DNA of 59,159 bases from Verrucomicrobiales bacterium (GTDB lineage: Bacteria; Verrucomicrobiota; Verrucomicrobiia; Verrucomicrobiales; DEV007), in contig JAEUHH010000060.1 of NCBI GenBank assembly GCA_016795505.1, positions 1 through 59,159 of the forward strand, in the 5' to 3' direction. This document shows positions 24,172 through 34,123 of this stretch, piece by piece (positions within the stretch are counted from its first letter, which is position 1; every line of letters begins with the position of its first letter). The notes below the pieces were generated by a model. It saw nothing but the letters and a program-made list of their open reading frames with translations. It did not search any database and was not told the origin of the DNA. Made by a program: the position numbers and the translations under genes.

Positions 24172-26379
24172 TCAATGATTGAACATGAACTCGGTGGAAT
24201 TCAGCAGGGCCCAGACGAGGTCTTCGTAGGGCTGGGTATTCGCAGGTGATTCGGGAATGAGCTTGAGAAATCCGGCGAGTTCCTCTCCGGTCGGCTTGCG
24301 GGCGAGACAGCGGATGAAAAGCTCCTCGATCGCGGTGGCGGGCGGAGTCTTGGCCTTGACGTATTCGGCGAGCGCGCCGTTGCACTGAAGCCGGGGCTGG
24401 ATGGTGTCGCCGACGGAGAGATGCAGGGCCTGAGAAACGGTGGGTGCTGACTTGGTCTCGGTGGAGGAGACGCTGCCGCGGGCGCTACGGCCGAAGCATT
24501 TGAAGACATCGTCGCCGAAATTCGGTCCCTCGGTGCCGCCGGAACTGCGCGGGTAGTAATCGATCGCGCGCGTGCCTTCCGGAAATCCACCGAGGCCGCG
24601 CGGCATGCCGGTGACGGAGACGACGCTGTCGACGAAGACATCGGCACGGAGGCGGCGGAGGTAGGCGCGCGAAAACTGGCGGGTGTCGCGGCGATTGGTG
24701 TCGTTTGGTGTCGAGCTGAGCTGGTAGGCGCGGGAGTTGCAGATGTCGCGCACGAGGGAACGGAGGTTGAACCCGGAATCGACGAGATGCGCGGCGAGGT
24801 CGGCGAGGAGCGGCTCGTTGACCGGCGGATTGGTGACGCGCACATCGTCCACGGGATGAATGATCCCCCGCCCCATGAGCTGGGCCCAGATGCGGTTGGC
24901 CAGATTGCGGCTGAAGAGTTCGTTCTCCGGCGACGTCAGCCATCGGGCGAGAGCGGCGCGCGGATCTCCGTCGTGTTCGACCGGCTCGACGGCGCCGAGG
25001 ACCTTGGGCTCCATGGCGCGGTCGTCCACGAGATGGCGGGCCGGCGGCCTGGTGGTGTCCCAGTAGATGCGCTGTTCCCGGGGCTCGGCGCCGGGCTTGC
25101 GGGAGAGGCCGGTGAAAAAGGAGACGAAGCCGTAGTAGTCGTCCATGTTCCACCGGTCGAAGGGATGGTTGTGGCATTCGGCGCACTGTAGCTGCACGCC
25201 GAGAAAGACCTGGGAGAAATCGGCGGCGAGCGGCTTGGGTTCGATGCGCGGCTTATGCACGAGCATGGTGTAGAGATTGACGGGACCGTTGGCGAGGTTG
25301 CTGCCGGAGGCCGTCACCATGTCGGCGACGAACTGGTCGAGCGGCCGGCCTTCGCGCATCTGGCGGCGGATCCATTCGTAGAAGGTGTCGGCGGCTTTGA
25401 TATGCGTGCCGACCGGGGCGTAGTTGCCGCCCATGACGCGGAGTTGCTCGGCCCAGAGTGAGGTCCAGAGGTCGGCGAAGGCGTCGTCGGCGAGCAGGAC
25501 GTCGATTTTCGCCGCGCGCTTGTCTTTGCTCGTGTCGGCCATGAAGGCGCGGTATTCCTCCGGTGTGGGCGGACGGGCGGCGAGGTCGAGGGTGACGCGG
25601 CGGAGGAAGGTCTCGTCGTCGCAGGGTTCCGAGGGGGCGATGCGGAGCTTCTGCAGGCGTTCGAAGAGGTGGCGGTCGATGTAGTTGTTCGCGACGGGAT
25701 CCGGCCAGACGAAGCGGTCGGCTTTCAGCACGGTGACGCTAGCTCCGATGGCGAAGCGGCTGTAGCGGGCGAACACGTGGGTGTCTCCCGCGGCATCGGC
25801 GGCGCCGACCCGGCCATTCTCGTCGATGGTGGCGACGGCGGGATTGTTCGAATGGTAGAGGGCGAGATGGGTGACGTCGCGCCTCGACCCGTCGCTCTGG
25901 TGGGCGAAGACGCGGAGCTGGGCGTGCTGTGTCCCGCCTTCGAAAACGAGCCGTTCCTCGGAAAGTTCGATCCCGGTGGTGTCGGGCACGTTTTCCCGGT
26001 CATCGGGCGCACCGGCGGCGATCCAGTCATGGAGGGTCCGGTAGTAGGGGCTGTCGATGGAGAAGATCTCGCCGCCGGTGTGGGGTACCTTCCCGAGGGA
26101 CTTCAGCAGAAGCAGGCTGCGCTCCGGCATGGCCGTGTTGATGCGGCGACCGGCGATGTCGTTGACGATGCGGTGGTAGTCGCCCGCCGGATCGTAGCCG
26201 AAGAGGGAGAGCATGAAACCGTCCTTGCCCTTGGCCGCGCCGTGACAGGTGCCGGCGTTGCAACCGGCGCGGAACAGGATCGGCATGACATCCTGTCGAA
26301 AGCTGGGGACGCTCTCGGCGAGTATCGTGGCCGGGAAGAGGAGCGCGAGGAGTAGAGTTAACCACTTCATGGTTTTCAT
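24172..26379 (-). CDS. Secreted DUF1549-DUF1553 protein with Ig-like domain and CX4CH motif
   Basis: A 735-aa secreted protein. After the signal comes SFRQDVMPILFRAGCNAGTCHGAAKG, where the Cys pair is four residues apart (CX4CH) instead of two, as in the Ig-containing branch of this family. A bacterial Ig-like (Big_2) domain follows (HLALYHSNNPAVATIDENGRV), then DUF1549 with the standard CAECH motif in LQCAECHNHPFDRWNMDDYYGF, and DUF1553 to the C-terminus (LLNSTEFMFNH). The ATG at 26379 (MKTMKW) is preferred; an upstream frame would be read through the repeat units at 26413-26453. Confidence 0.9.
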   Translation of the reverse strand: MKTMKWLTLLLALLFPATILAESVPSFRQDVMPILFRAGCNAGTCHGAAKGKDGFMLSLFGYDPAGDYHRIVNDIAGRRINTAMPERSLLLLKSLGKVPHTGGEIFSIDSPYYRTLHDWIAAGAPDDRENVPDTTGIELSEERLVFEGGTQHAQLRVFAHQSDGSRRDVTHLALYHSNNPAVATIDENGRVGAADAAGDTHVFARYSRFAIGASVTVLKADRFVWPDPVANNYIDRHLFERLQKLRIAPSEPCDDETFLRRVTLDLAARPPTPEEYRAFMADTSKDKRAAKIDVLLADDAFADLWTSLWAEQLRVMGGNYAPVGTHIKAADTFYEWIRRQMREGRPLDQFVADMVTASGSNLANGPVNLYTMLVHKPRIEPKPLAADFSQVFLGVQLQCAECHNHPFDRWNMDDYYGFVSFFTGLSRKPGAEPREQRIYWDTTRPPARHLVDDRAMEPKVLGAVEPVEHDGDPRAALARWLTSPENELFSRNLANRIWAQLMGRGIIHPVDDVRVTNPPVNEPLLADLAAHLVDSGFNLRSLVRDICNSRAYQLSSTPNDTNRRDTRQFSRAYLRRLRADVFVDSVVSVTGMPRGLGGFPEGTRAIDYYPRSSGGTEGPNFGDDVFKCFGRSARGSVSSTETKSAPTVSQALHLSVGDTIQPRLQCNGALAEYVKAKTPPATAIEELFIRCLARKPTGEELAGFLKLIPESPANTQPYEDLVWALLNSTEFMFNH

Positions 26380-26412
26380 TAATGAAAGTAAAAGGATCGT
26401 CCGATCATTTCC

Positions 26413-26453
26413 GATCAAACAGGGTCTGATCTCCGATCCAACAGGGTTTGATC
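26413..26453. repeat. GATC-bracketed 22-bp-period repeat, locus 4
   Basis: Two units, GATCAAACAGGGTCTGATC (26413-26431) and GATCCAACAGGGTTTGATC (26435-26453), separated by TCC. Lies between the PPC-domain gene and the DUF1549/DUF1553 gene. Confidence 0.85.
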
Positions 26454-26480
26454 GCAAAGCCAGGCGAGTTGGGTTTCATG

Positions 26481-28931
26481 TCAGAGCTTGGGATCGATGC
26501 GGAGATTGCCCTTGCCGGTGCGCTGCCGGATCTCCTGCCCGGCGGCTTGGACGGTGATCTCGCATTCGATGCCGGTGACGGGACCGAGGAGGGCCTCGTC
26601 GGTGGCCTCGATCTGGAAGACGACTTCCTTCGAGGCGGCGGTGATGCGGGGGAGCGGCTCGCGGACGCTGACGCCTTTGGGCAGGCCGAAGAGATTTACG
26701 ACAGCTTCGCCTTCGAAGGGGCTTTGGGGCGTCACGGACCAGCGATATTCGGCGCTCCCGCCGCGGCGAACGCTGGCGGGTTCGCTGTCGAGGGTGAGGA
26801 AGGGCTCGGCGATGGCAAGTGGGATCACCGGAGCGGCGACGCGGATTTCTCCGGTGCCAAGGTAGGCATTTGTTTCCCGAAGAGTGGTGGCGACGACGGA
26901 AAGAGGACCGGTGCCGAGTTGGGCCGAGGTCGTCGCGCTGATGCGCAGGACGGCCTCGCTGCGGTCGCCCGGGATCGTCTCCGCCGGGGGAAGAACGACT
27001 CCGGGAGGGGCGAAGTCGCTCTTGAACTCGACGGGCTCGTTGAATCCGGCGCTGCGGATGATCTTCACGGGGATCGCCAGCTCGCCGCCGCGCACGAGCG
27101 GGATGGCGGGCGCCTGCAACTCGATGCGGAACGGTGCGGGATCGGTGACCGCCATGATGAAGCGGTCCGTCTTCACCGCGCGCCAGGCGTCTCCGCCGGA
27201 GTGGTTGATGAAGGGCACCCACTGCATCGAGGCGGTCTCAATCTTCTGCTTGGGATCGGCCGACTGCACGTCGAGCGTGATGACGGCGCCACCGGGCCTG
27301 GCTTCCGGTCCGGCGATGAGTTCCACGGGCCAGACCGACGTGCCGGCGGGAATGCGCGTGCCGGACAGCGTGACGCCCGTGGGCAAGCCGCTCGCGACGA
27401 CTTCCATGTCCCCCTTGAACTGCGTGCCCTGACCGGTGGGCAGGCTGAGATTGAACGTCCAGCGGTTTCCCTGCGGCACGGCGAGGGCGGTGTAACGACC
27501 CGTCTCAGCCCAATCGAAGGCGGCACTGCGCAGGAGGGCAAAGACGGCGTCGGGTGGGGGCGCGATCTCGATGCGATAGACGCCGGTGGCGGCGCCGAAG
27601 CCGTTCGTGTCCCTCACTTCGATGAGATACTCGCCGTCGGACTTCGGTTCCCAGATGACGGAGGGATCAAAGACGTCCTTCATTCCGCCGCGGGAGCGGA
27701 TGTTGGGGCCGTGGATGTCCCGATCGGCGAGCATGGGATCGGCATCATCGGCGGTCACTTCCGCCGTGGTCTCGCCGACTTTGCGGATGCCGAGGGCCAC
27801 ATCCAGCGGCGAGCCGAGGGCCGATGCATAGACCCGCACCCGGAAACGATCGCCTTTTTTGACGGTCACGCGGAAGCGGTCCTGGTCGCCCGGCGCATCG
27901 AGGATGCCATTGATCGCGGCGGGAAGCTGCGGTACGGGCGTTTCGGCGGCCCGGGGGTCTTCGAGAACATTGGGAGCCCCGAATGAACGCAGGCGCAACG
28001 AGGACGGAGCTCCCCACGAATACTCGAAGTCGCCGGATTGGGCCGGCACGGCGACTTCGGCCGTTTTTTCGCCGAGGGCATCGCCGAGCAGGGTAACCGT
28101 CATCGTTTCGCCCGGCACGCCGCCGGCGGGAAAGATCGCGAGCGGCCGCTCGTAGGTGCCGATGTGCAGCGCATAGGCGACCTCGCGCGGCATGAAGACG
28201 GAGCGGCGGATCTCCACAAACACGTGGTCCGTGGTGTCGGCGGGCAATTTGACGGCAACGAGCGGGTCCTGCACGTGCAGTGGATTCTCGTCATTGCCGG
28301 CGATCTCGCGACCCGCGGCATTCAGGATCCGCAGAGCCGCGTCGAATTCGGAATCCCCGTAGTGGACATCGGCGAGGCGCACGCAATCCACCTCGACGGA
28401 GAGCCGCTCCCCGGCCTTCGCAGGCACGCGAAAGACATCGACATCGCCCTTGGCACTGGCGTCCAGCTTGCCACGGATGGTGACGCCGGTGGACACGGCC
28501 TGCGCGGTCGCCGGGGTGTCGTTGCGAGTCGCGCCGGCTTCCTCCTCATCGACCGTCGGAAAGGGGGTGACGTGGAAGGTGGCCAGCGAAGTGAGCTGGG
28601 TGGCGGTGCGCAGGCGGAAACGATGCTCTCCCGGGGGGCAGTCCGGCGCAATCTCGAAACGGCACTTCACCTCCTGCTCGATGCGTCCGCCGTGGGCGAG
28701 ACCGGTGCTGCGGGGTGCCTTGGTCATAGGCTCGATGGAAACCGCGCGGATACCGGGCCGGTCGAAGATGATCTCTTTGGGATCATCGAGATGGGCTCCC
28801 TGGATGGAAACCTCCACCGTCGTGCCGCGTTGGCCGATGCGAGGAGTGACTCGTTCGATGTGCTTCAGCATGGCGCCGAGCGGCGCGGTGAAGGCGGACA
28901 GAACGGCGGCGATGAGGAAGAGTCGCTTCAT
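26481..28931 (-). CDS. Secreted multi-domain protein with PPC-type domains
   Basis: An 816-aa secreted protein (signal MKRLFLIAAVLSAFTAPLGA). An N-terminal IPT/TIG-like domain (RVTPRIGQRGTTVEVSIQGAHL) precedes two pre-peptidase C-terminal (PPC)-like segments, near residues 135-240 (GKLDASAKGDVDVFRVPAKAG) and 310-440 (GILDAPGDQDRFRVTVKKGD), each with Asp-rich turns that may bind calcium. The rest is Ig-like beta sandwich. Proteins of this layout are commonly found beside DUF1501 and cytochrome genes in this phylum; they probably bind surface polymers or partner proteins. It starts 5 bases after the DUF1501 stop, so the two are in one operon. Confidence 0.85.
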   Translation of the reverse strand: MKRLFLIAAVLSAFTAPLGAMLKHIERVTPRIGQRGTTVEVSIQGAHLDDPKEIIFDRPGIRAVSIEPMTKAPRSTGLAHGGRIEQEVKCRFEIAPDCPPGEHRFRLRTATQLTSLATFHVTPFPTVDEEEAGATRNDTPATAQAVSTGVTIRGKLDASAKGDVDVFRVPAKAGERLSVEVDCVRLADVHYGDSEFDAALRILNAAGREIAGNDENPLHVQDPLVAVKLPADTTDHVFVEIRRSVFMPREVAYALHIGTYERPLAIFPAGGVPGETMTVTLLGDALGEKTAEVAVPAQSGDFEYSWGAPSSLRLRSFGAPNVLEDPRAAETPVPQLPAAINGILDAPGDQDRFRVTVKKGDRFRVRVYASALGSPLDVALGIRKVGETTAEVTADDADPMLADRDIHGPNIRSRGGMKDVFDPSVIWEPKSDGEYLIEVRDTNGFGAATGVYRIEIAPPPDAVFALLRSAAFDWAETGRYTALAVPQGNRWTFNLSLPTGQGTQFKGDMEVVASGLPTGVTLSGTRIPAGTSVWPVELIAGPEARPGGAVITLDVQSADPKQKIETASMQWVPFINHSGGDAWRAVKTDRFIMAVTDPAPFRIELQAPAIPLVRGGELAIPVKIIRSAGFNEPVEFKSDFAPPGVVLPPAETIPGDRSEAVLRISATTSAQLGTGPLSVVATTLRETNAYLGTGEIRVAAPVIPLAIAEPFLTLDSEPASVRRGGSAEYRWSVTPQSPFEGEAVVNLFGLPKGVSVREPLPRITAASKEVVFQIEATDEALLGPVTGIECEITVQAAGQEIRQRTGKGNLRIDPKL

Positions 28932-28936
28932 GACGC

Positions 28937-30316
28937 TCAGGCAAGGAGGGCGGGAGCGAGCTTTCCGTGGATGATCTCGATGGGCCGGGTGCCGAAGGCG
29001 AGCAATTCCTTGTCGGCGTCGATGCCGAGCTGGTGATAGATCGTGAACATGAGGTCTTCCAGCGGCAGGGCGTCCCGGGCGGGCTCGGCGCCGGTGGAGT
29101 CGCTCGCGCCGTAGACCTGGCCACGGGTGAATCCGCCGCCGGCGATGAGCATGGAATAACAGCGGGCGTGATGATCCCGACCGGAGTCCTTGTTGATCTT
29201 CGGCGTGCGGCCGAACTCACTCGTCACCCACACGATGGTGGTGTCCAAAAGTCCGCGCTGATCGAGATCGGTGATGAGACCGGCGATGCCGTGATCGAGC
29301 GGTGCCATCTGGTCGAGGGTGCTCTTTTTCACGTCCACATGGCAGTCCCACGAGCCGTAGGTCGTGGTGACAAAGCGCACCCCGGACTCGACGAGTTTGC
29401 GCGCGACGATGAGCTTCTCCGCGAGTCCCTTGGTGTGGAACTTTCCATCCGGCCCCTTCACGCCGCCGGTGACGTGGCTGCCGTAGAGCTGGAAGTCCGC
29501 CTCGCTCACGTCATCGAGCGTGAACGCGGCCTGCGCGCGCTCGCTGGTCAGCAGCGTGTAGGCCTGCTTGTAGAAGTCATCCATGGTGCCGAGCAGCTCG
29601 GGGTCCGACTCGAGGGCGCGCAGACGCTGCTCCACCATCCGGCGCGCCGTTTGGCGCTGGTCGAAGCGATCCAGGGACACATTTCCGGGAATGGAAAAAT
29701 CCCGCACCTTGTAGCCCTTGCTCGGGTCGGCATTCAATTCGAAGGGGCCGTAGGTGCTGCTGAGGAAGCCGGTGCCGCCGCCGAAGGCGTTCTTGGCCGG
29801 GATCGCCACGTAGGGCGGCAGTTCGCCGCGCTGGCCAAGTTCATGAGAAACAATCGAACCCATCTGCGGGTAATCGATCACCGCCGTGGGGTTGTATCCC
29901 GTGAAGAGATGATACGAGGCAATCCCATGATCCGGAATCCGGCCGACGACGCTGCGCAGCAGGGTGACCTTGTCCGCGATCTTCGCGGTCATGGGGAAGT
30001 TGTCGGAGAGGACGTCGCCCGTCTTCGACTTGATGACGCCCGAGGAGCCGCGGATGTCCACGGGCGCCTCCGGCTTGGGGTCGAAGGATTCCTGTTGCTG
30101 GAATCCGCCCGGCAGATGGATCTGGATCACGCTCTGGGCGCGGGCCTGGAGTTTTTTGCCCGAGGCCATCGTCATGCCCCCCTTGTCGGCGGCCTGGAGG
30201 CGGAAGAGATCGCCCATGGAAAGCCCGAGCGCCCCCAGCACCCCGGCCTGGATGGCCTGGCGACGGGGCATGGATCGGAAACCGGAACATCCTTGGAGAT
30301 GGGAGGAGGAGTGCAT
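28937..30316 (-). CDS. DUF1501 secreted protein, paralog 3
   Basis: A 459-aa product with a Tat-type signal ([23 protein letters not shown]). Landmarks: [72 protein letters not shown] and [18 protein letters not shown]. It is more divergent from the other paralogs in the window than they are from each other. It sits between the WD40 cytochrome and the PPC protein genes; an internal ATG at 30271 is an alternative start that brings the Tat motif to the N-terminus. Confidence 0.9.
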   Translation of the reverse strand: MHSSSHLQGCSGFRSMPRRQAIQAGVLGALGLSMGDLFRLQAADKGGMTMASGKKLQARAQSVIQIHLPGGFQQQESFDPKPEAPVDIRGSSGVIKSKTGDVLSDNFPMTAKIADKVTLLRSVVGRIPDHGIASYHLFTGYNPTAVIDYPQMGSIVSHELGQRGELPPYVAIPAKNAFGGGTGFLSSTYGPFELNADPSKGYKVRDFSIPGNVSLDRFDQRQTARRMVEQRLRALESDPELLGTMDDFYKQAYTLLTSERAQAAFTLDDVSEADFQLYGSHVTGGVKGPDGKFHTKGLAEKLIVARKLVESGVRFVTTTYGSWDCHVDVKKSTLDQMAPLDHGIAGLITDLDQRGLLDTTIVWVTSEFGRTPKINKDSGRDHHARCYSMLIAGGGFTRGQVYGASDSTGAEPARDALPLEDLMFTIYHQLGIDADKELLAFGTRPIEIIHGKLAPALLA

Positions 30317-30378
30317 GTGAGAGTTGGCTTAGGAGTGATGAAAAGGAATTTTTGAGTGAATTGGGCGAAAAGTTGTCG

Positions 30379-31773
30379 TCAGTTTTTCGGCGTCGCGTTC
30401 ACCTCCCAGAAGTGGACCTGTCCGGCAGTATCGCCGCCGATGACGGTTTTTCCGTCGTGGGAGAGGGCCACGCTGAGCGGCTGCCCCCCGGTGATGTCGA
30501 AGGATTGGATCTCCTTGCCGCCGGCGTCCCAGAGGCGGATTTTCTGATCCCGGCCCGCGGTGCAGAGGCGGCCCTCGTGATCGAAACGCGCCGCGAGCAC
30601 GCCGTTGGCGATCTTGCCGTGGCTTCCCGGCGGGCGGACGGGAGGATGCGCGTCGGCTTTGGTGATCGCGGGCCATCCGTCCTTCACGTCCCACCAGATG
30701 ATGAGGCCGTCCTCGCCCACCGAGGCGAGCAGTTTCGAATCCGCGCGCCAATCGAGGGCCCGGACGGAGGCCTTGTGCTCGTTCAGGCTGAGCAGGGGCC
30801 GGCCGCTGGCCGCTTCCCAGAGATGCAGGCCGCCCGCGCGATCCGCCGTGGCCAGCGTCCTGCCATCCGGGCTGAAGGCGACCGCCATGATCCAGTCGGT
30901 GTGCTTTTCGATCTTGTAGCGCAGTTTGCCGGTGGCGGTGTCGTAGACCTTCACCAGCTTGCCGGTGCCACCGAGCGCGACGCTGGTTTGGTCCGCGCTC
31001 AGATCCGCGGCGAGCACCGCATCGACCTCGTCACCGACCGAGGTGAGGCGTTTGCCCGACTTCACGTCGAAGAGCACCACCTTGCCCAGTTCCACCGGTC
31101 TGCCTCCGGCGGCCATCAGCACCGCGCCGTCCCGGCTGAAGCGCAGCCAATGCGGCTCGCCCTCGGGGAAAGGGAGCAGCCCGGCGTCCTCCCGCGACTC
31201 GAGATTCACGAGACGCACATGATCCAGCCCCGCCACCGCGGCCAGCGGAGCCCACGGACTGGCGTCCAGCGACAACACCGGCAGCGGGCGTTTCATCGGC
31301 GGCAGTTTCAGCTCCGGCAGCGCGCCCGGCATGATCGGTTCCGTCGGTTTTGCGCCCGCGTTGGCGACGGGCTTGAAGCTCAGGTCCCGCTCCGCGACCA
31401 TCGAGGCACTGGCGGAGGTCTCGCGCAGACCCGAATCAATCCACTTCTGGATCAGCGCGATCTGCGCCTGGGGAATCATCGGTTTCTTCGGTGGCATCCG
31501 CGCATCGTCGTCGGGATCGGTGATCGATTGGAAAAGCAGGCTCTGGCTGGCGCGTCCCGCCACGACCACGGCGCCTCCGCTGCCGCCCTTCAACGCGCCG
31601 GCATGCGTTTGCAGGTTCAAGTCGGCCTTCTGCTCGTCGTCGCCATGGCATTTCAGGCAGTGTTCGCGGAAGATGGGCTTGATGTGCTCCTCGTAATTCA
31701 CCGACTCTTCGGCGACGGCAGTGACGCCCGTCGAAATGAGCGCGGTCAGCAGGATGCGGAGCGGTCGGAGCAT
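30379..31773 (-). CDS. Secreted c-type cytochrome fused to WD40 repeats
   Basis: A 464-aa secreted protein: signal (1-20), PSCyt1-type heme motif CLKCH at 39-43 with the MPPKKP segment after it, then a WD40 propeller (about 150-460) with blades such as [20 protein letters not shown] and [20 protein letters not shown] ending in WW or LW dipeptides. Cytochrome-WD40 fusions accompany DUF1501 genes in this phylum. The propeller probably provides protein-protein contact beside the heme domain. It is first of the cytochrome genes after the sigma/FecR-LamG pair. Confidence 0.9.
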   Translation of the reverse strand: MLRPLRILLTALISTGVTAVAEESVNYEEHIKPIFREHCLKCHGDDEQKADLNLQTHAGALKGGSGGAVVVAGRASQSLLFQSITDPDDDARMPPKKPMIPQAQIALIQKWIDSGLRETSASASMVAERDLSFKPVANAGAKPTEPIMPGALPELKLPPMKRPLPVLSLDASPWAPLAAVAGLDHVRLVNLESREDAGLLPFPEGEPHWLRFSRDGAVLMAAGGRPVELGKVVLFDVKSGKRLTSVGDEVDAVLAADLSADQTSVALGGTGKLVKVYDTATGKLRYKIEKHTDWIMAVAFSPDGRTLATADRAGGLHLWEAASGRPLLSLNEHKASVRALDWRADSKLLASVGEDGLIIWWDVKDGWPAITKADAHPPVRPPGSHGKIANGVLAARFDHEGRLCTAGRDQKIRLWDAGGKEIQSFDITGGQPLSVALSHDGKTVIGGDTAGQVHFWEVNATPKN

Positions 31774-31791
31774 GGGAAAACGATGGGCGGC

Positions 31792-33390
31792 TTAAAGTTT
31801 CGGCAGCGGCACCTTGAGCGGTGGATTTTCGCGCGACCAGAGCAGACTCGGTCGCCCGCTCTCGGTCAGCGCGGCCACTTCGTCGGCGGAGAGGGCGCGG
31901 TTCCAGATTGATAACTCGTCCACGAGGCCACGCAACGCACGGGATGAGGCATCCCGGAAGGCGTTTCCGGTGTTGAACCAGTTGCCGAGGCGGCAGTGTC
32001 CCGGCTGCAGGAGCAGATCGTTCTTTGCGAGACCGGATTCCAGCACCGGCAGACCGTTCACATAAATCACATGACGTCGCTCCGGCAATGAGAGCACGGA
32101 AACCACATGGACCCACTTGCCGAGCGGCACCGGATTCCCCACCCAGCGCTGGTGCGGCCGATCCACGCCCAGCAGGCCGCCACGCGGCAAGCCGAGGCGG
32201 TTCATCTGGAAATGGAGGCCGCCGGCTTCCGCGCCGTTCGAGTTCAGGATCGCCGTCATCTCGTGCTCGAAACGGTCCACCTTCAACCAGGCCGCCACGG
32301 TCAGCTCGGCATGCTCCCCGGGAATCTCGATCTCCACGTGATCGCTGTCCCGGTCGAACCACAGGGCCTGCTTGCCCGGCCATCGACCGGTGGCCCAGCG
32401 CGCTCCCGCGATGCGACCGTCGGGCACCCCGTATTCGCGGGCGGCGTTGACCAACTGGGATGAGTTTCCACCGCGTTCGAAGGGAAACCATGCGATCAGG
32501 CCCGGATCGGCCAGTTGCTCCTTCCTCCGGGCGGCCCAGCGCAGATGCCCGATGTCTCCCGGTGAGGGAAATCCGCCCACATCCATGTCCGAAACGTCCT
32601 CGACCCGGCCGTCGCGGAATCCCACCGAATCTCCTACAAACGCACTGCGCAGCAGCCGCCCGCCGGCATCCCCGCTCCGGAGATTCACCTGGCCGTCGAA
32701 GACATGCATCCGGCTCTCGCCCGTGGTGCCGTCCACGCTCAGGCCGAACTCCGTGCCCACGTCCTCATACGCCACCTCGTGCGTCACCACGGTGAAGCCA
32801 TGTGCCGTCGGCGGCACGATCGCCCGGACCCGGCCCGACGTCAGATCGGTGCGGAAGGCATCGCGGATTTCAAAGCGTGCCGGCCCCTCCACCACGAGGT
32901 CCGCGCCGTTCACATAGCGGAGATGCACGGTGCCGGACACGAGTTCATAGGCGCCGGGATCAAACCGGACTTCCCCCGGCTGACGCGGTTGCGCGAACAC
33001 CGCCCCGGCCTCATCGACCAGCATCGCCGTCACCCCGGCCGCGGACCCGGCGCCGTTCGGTGGCCCCGACGTTCCACCGGGCGCGCCCCGTGGAGTCCAC
33101 CAGGCCAGCAGCGCGACGAAACACGCCGCTGCCGCAATCGCCCACGGGATCCAGGCCGATCGAAACGCTACCGCTCCGGTTCGGGGAACCGGATTCGGGG
33201 GGAAGGTCACGTCGCTGTCCACCCTCGCCAGCGCCAACGCGCTCAAGCCTTCCTCCACCTCCGCCAGCGCCCGCAGCGCCGCCCTCAGATCCGCATCGGC
33301 CATGAGTCGCTCCTGCAGCACGCGGAACTCGTCCTCGGAGATCCGGCCATGCCGCCAGGCGTCGAGTCTTTCCAGGTCGACTGAATTCAT
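31792..33390 (-). CDS. FecR-LamG transmembrane protein, putative anti-sigma/sensor
   Basis: A 532-aa protein. The N-terminal 65 residues are helical and cytoplasmic (DLERLDAWRHGRISEDEFRVLQ), a transmembrane helix spans about 78-97 (AWIPWAIAAAACFVALLAWW), a FecR-type domain follows (DLVVEGPARFEIRDAFRTDLTSG, then HVFDGQVNLRSG), and a LamG/concanavalin-like domain fills residues about 315-500 (LIAWFPFERGGNSSQLVN to LVDELSIWNRALSADEV). The start overlaps the sigma-factor stop by 4 bases. The arrangement suggests an anti-sigma protein whose periplasmic LamG domain senses a polysaccharide or protein ligand. This is inference; no anti-sigma assay can be read from sequence. Confidence 0.9.
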   Translation of the reverse strand: MNSVDLERLDAWRHGRISEDEFRVLQERLMADADLRAALRALAEVEEGLSALALARVDSDVTFPPNPVPRTGAVAFRSAWIPWAIAAAACFVALLAWWTPRGAPGGTSGPPNGAGSAAGVTAMLVDEAGAVFAQPRQPGEVRFDPGAYELVSGTVHLRYVNGADLVVEGPARFEIRDAFRTDLTSGRVRAIVPPTAHGFTVVTHEVAYEDVGTEFGLSVDGTTGESRMHVFDGQVNLRSGDAGGRLLRSAFVGDSVGFRDGRVEDVSDMDVGGFPSPGDIGHLRWAARRKEQLADPGLIAWFPFERGGNSSQLVNAAREYGVPDGRIAGARWATGRWPGKQALWFDRDSDHVEIEIPGEHAELTVAAWLKVDRFEHEMTAILNSNGAEAGGLHFQMNRLGLPRGGLLGVDRPHQRWVGNPVPLGKWVHVVSVLSLPERRHVIYVNGLPVLESGLAKNDLLLQPGHCRLGNWFNTGNAFRDASSRALRGLVDELSIWNRALSADEVAALTESGRPSLLWSRENPPLKVPLPKL

Positions 33391-33923
33391 GGCCTCGCCC
33401 CTCCTTCCTCGTCGAGGCCCTGCTCGACGCAACGCTTCAGCTCCAGTCGCAGGCGGCGCAGCAATTGATAGAGGCTGTCCTCCGATTTTCCCAGCCGTTC
33501 CGCCACCGCCCGGGTCGTGCAGCCCGGCGAATACACGTGGAGCAACAGTTCCCGTCGCTCCTGCGGCAGCTTCTCGAGGCATCGTTCCAACAGCGACAAC
33601 CTCCGGCGGCGGATGGCGTCCTCGTCCTCGCTTTCGGTCAGGATTCGTTCCACGAGGGACTCGTCGAGCATCAGACGGTCCCGCGCCCGCGACCGGAGGA
33701 ACTTCAGCACTTCGTAACGGGCGATGACGCAGGCCCAGCGCCCGAAACCCTCGTGGTCCGTCAGCGAATCGAACTTCCGCCACGCCACGAGACTGACGGC
33801 CTGCATCACTTCGTCCACATCCTCCGCCCGATGAACGACCGCCCGGATGGCGGCACGCACCATCGGCTCATGCCGCAGCAGCAGCATGATGAAGGCCTCG
33901 TGGCTGTTCTGGGACTCTTCCAT
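33387..33923 (-). CDS. ECF sigma-70 factor (Rhodopirellula/Verrucomicrobium type)
   Basis: A 178-aa sigma factor with region 2 (EDVDEVMQAVSLVAWRKFDSL, then FGRWACVIARYEVLKFLRS) and region 4 (LEKLPQERRELLLHVY, then TTRAVAERLGKSEDSLYQLLRRL). Size and spacing fit an ECF-type factor. It is translationally coupled to the FecR-LamG gene by a 4-base ATGA overlap and is the first gene of the long minus-strand cytochrome series. It probably activates this series, and maybe the divergent DUF1592 pair. Confidence 0.92.
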   Translation of the reverse strand: MEESQNSHEAFIMLLLRHEPMVRAAIRAVVHRAEDVDEVMQAVSLVAWRKFDSLTDHEGFGRWACVIARYEVLKFLRSRARDRLMLDESLVERILTESEDEDAIRRRRLSLLERCLEKLPQERRELLLHVYSPGCTTRAVAERLGKSEDSLYQLLRRLRLELKRCVEQGLDEEGGARP

Positions 33924-34123
33924 TCGCTTGATGATTCCCTCTCAATCCAGAGTCTGACAGATTTTTTTCTGACAGCTCATCCCTCACCCAGTCGCCTTGC
34001 TCATGGATCAGAAAAACCCGTGGCAATCTCAGGCTGGCTGGCGCTTCCCCGACATCGCCGATCCTTGACCGGCAGGCGTGGCGGTTGCATCCTCCCCGAC
34101 TGCCCTTCCATTGCTCCGAGCTC
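33924..34123. promoter_or_regulatory. Divergent promoter region with CTGTCAGA direct repeats
   Basis: A 200-base gap between the sigma gene and the plus-strand DUF1592 gene. TCTGACAG occurs twice (33953-33960, 33968-33975), 15 bases apart, flanking a run of seven T residues. It sits 30-52 bases upstream of the sigma-factor start and may be a promoter or operator element. Confidence 0.5.
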
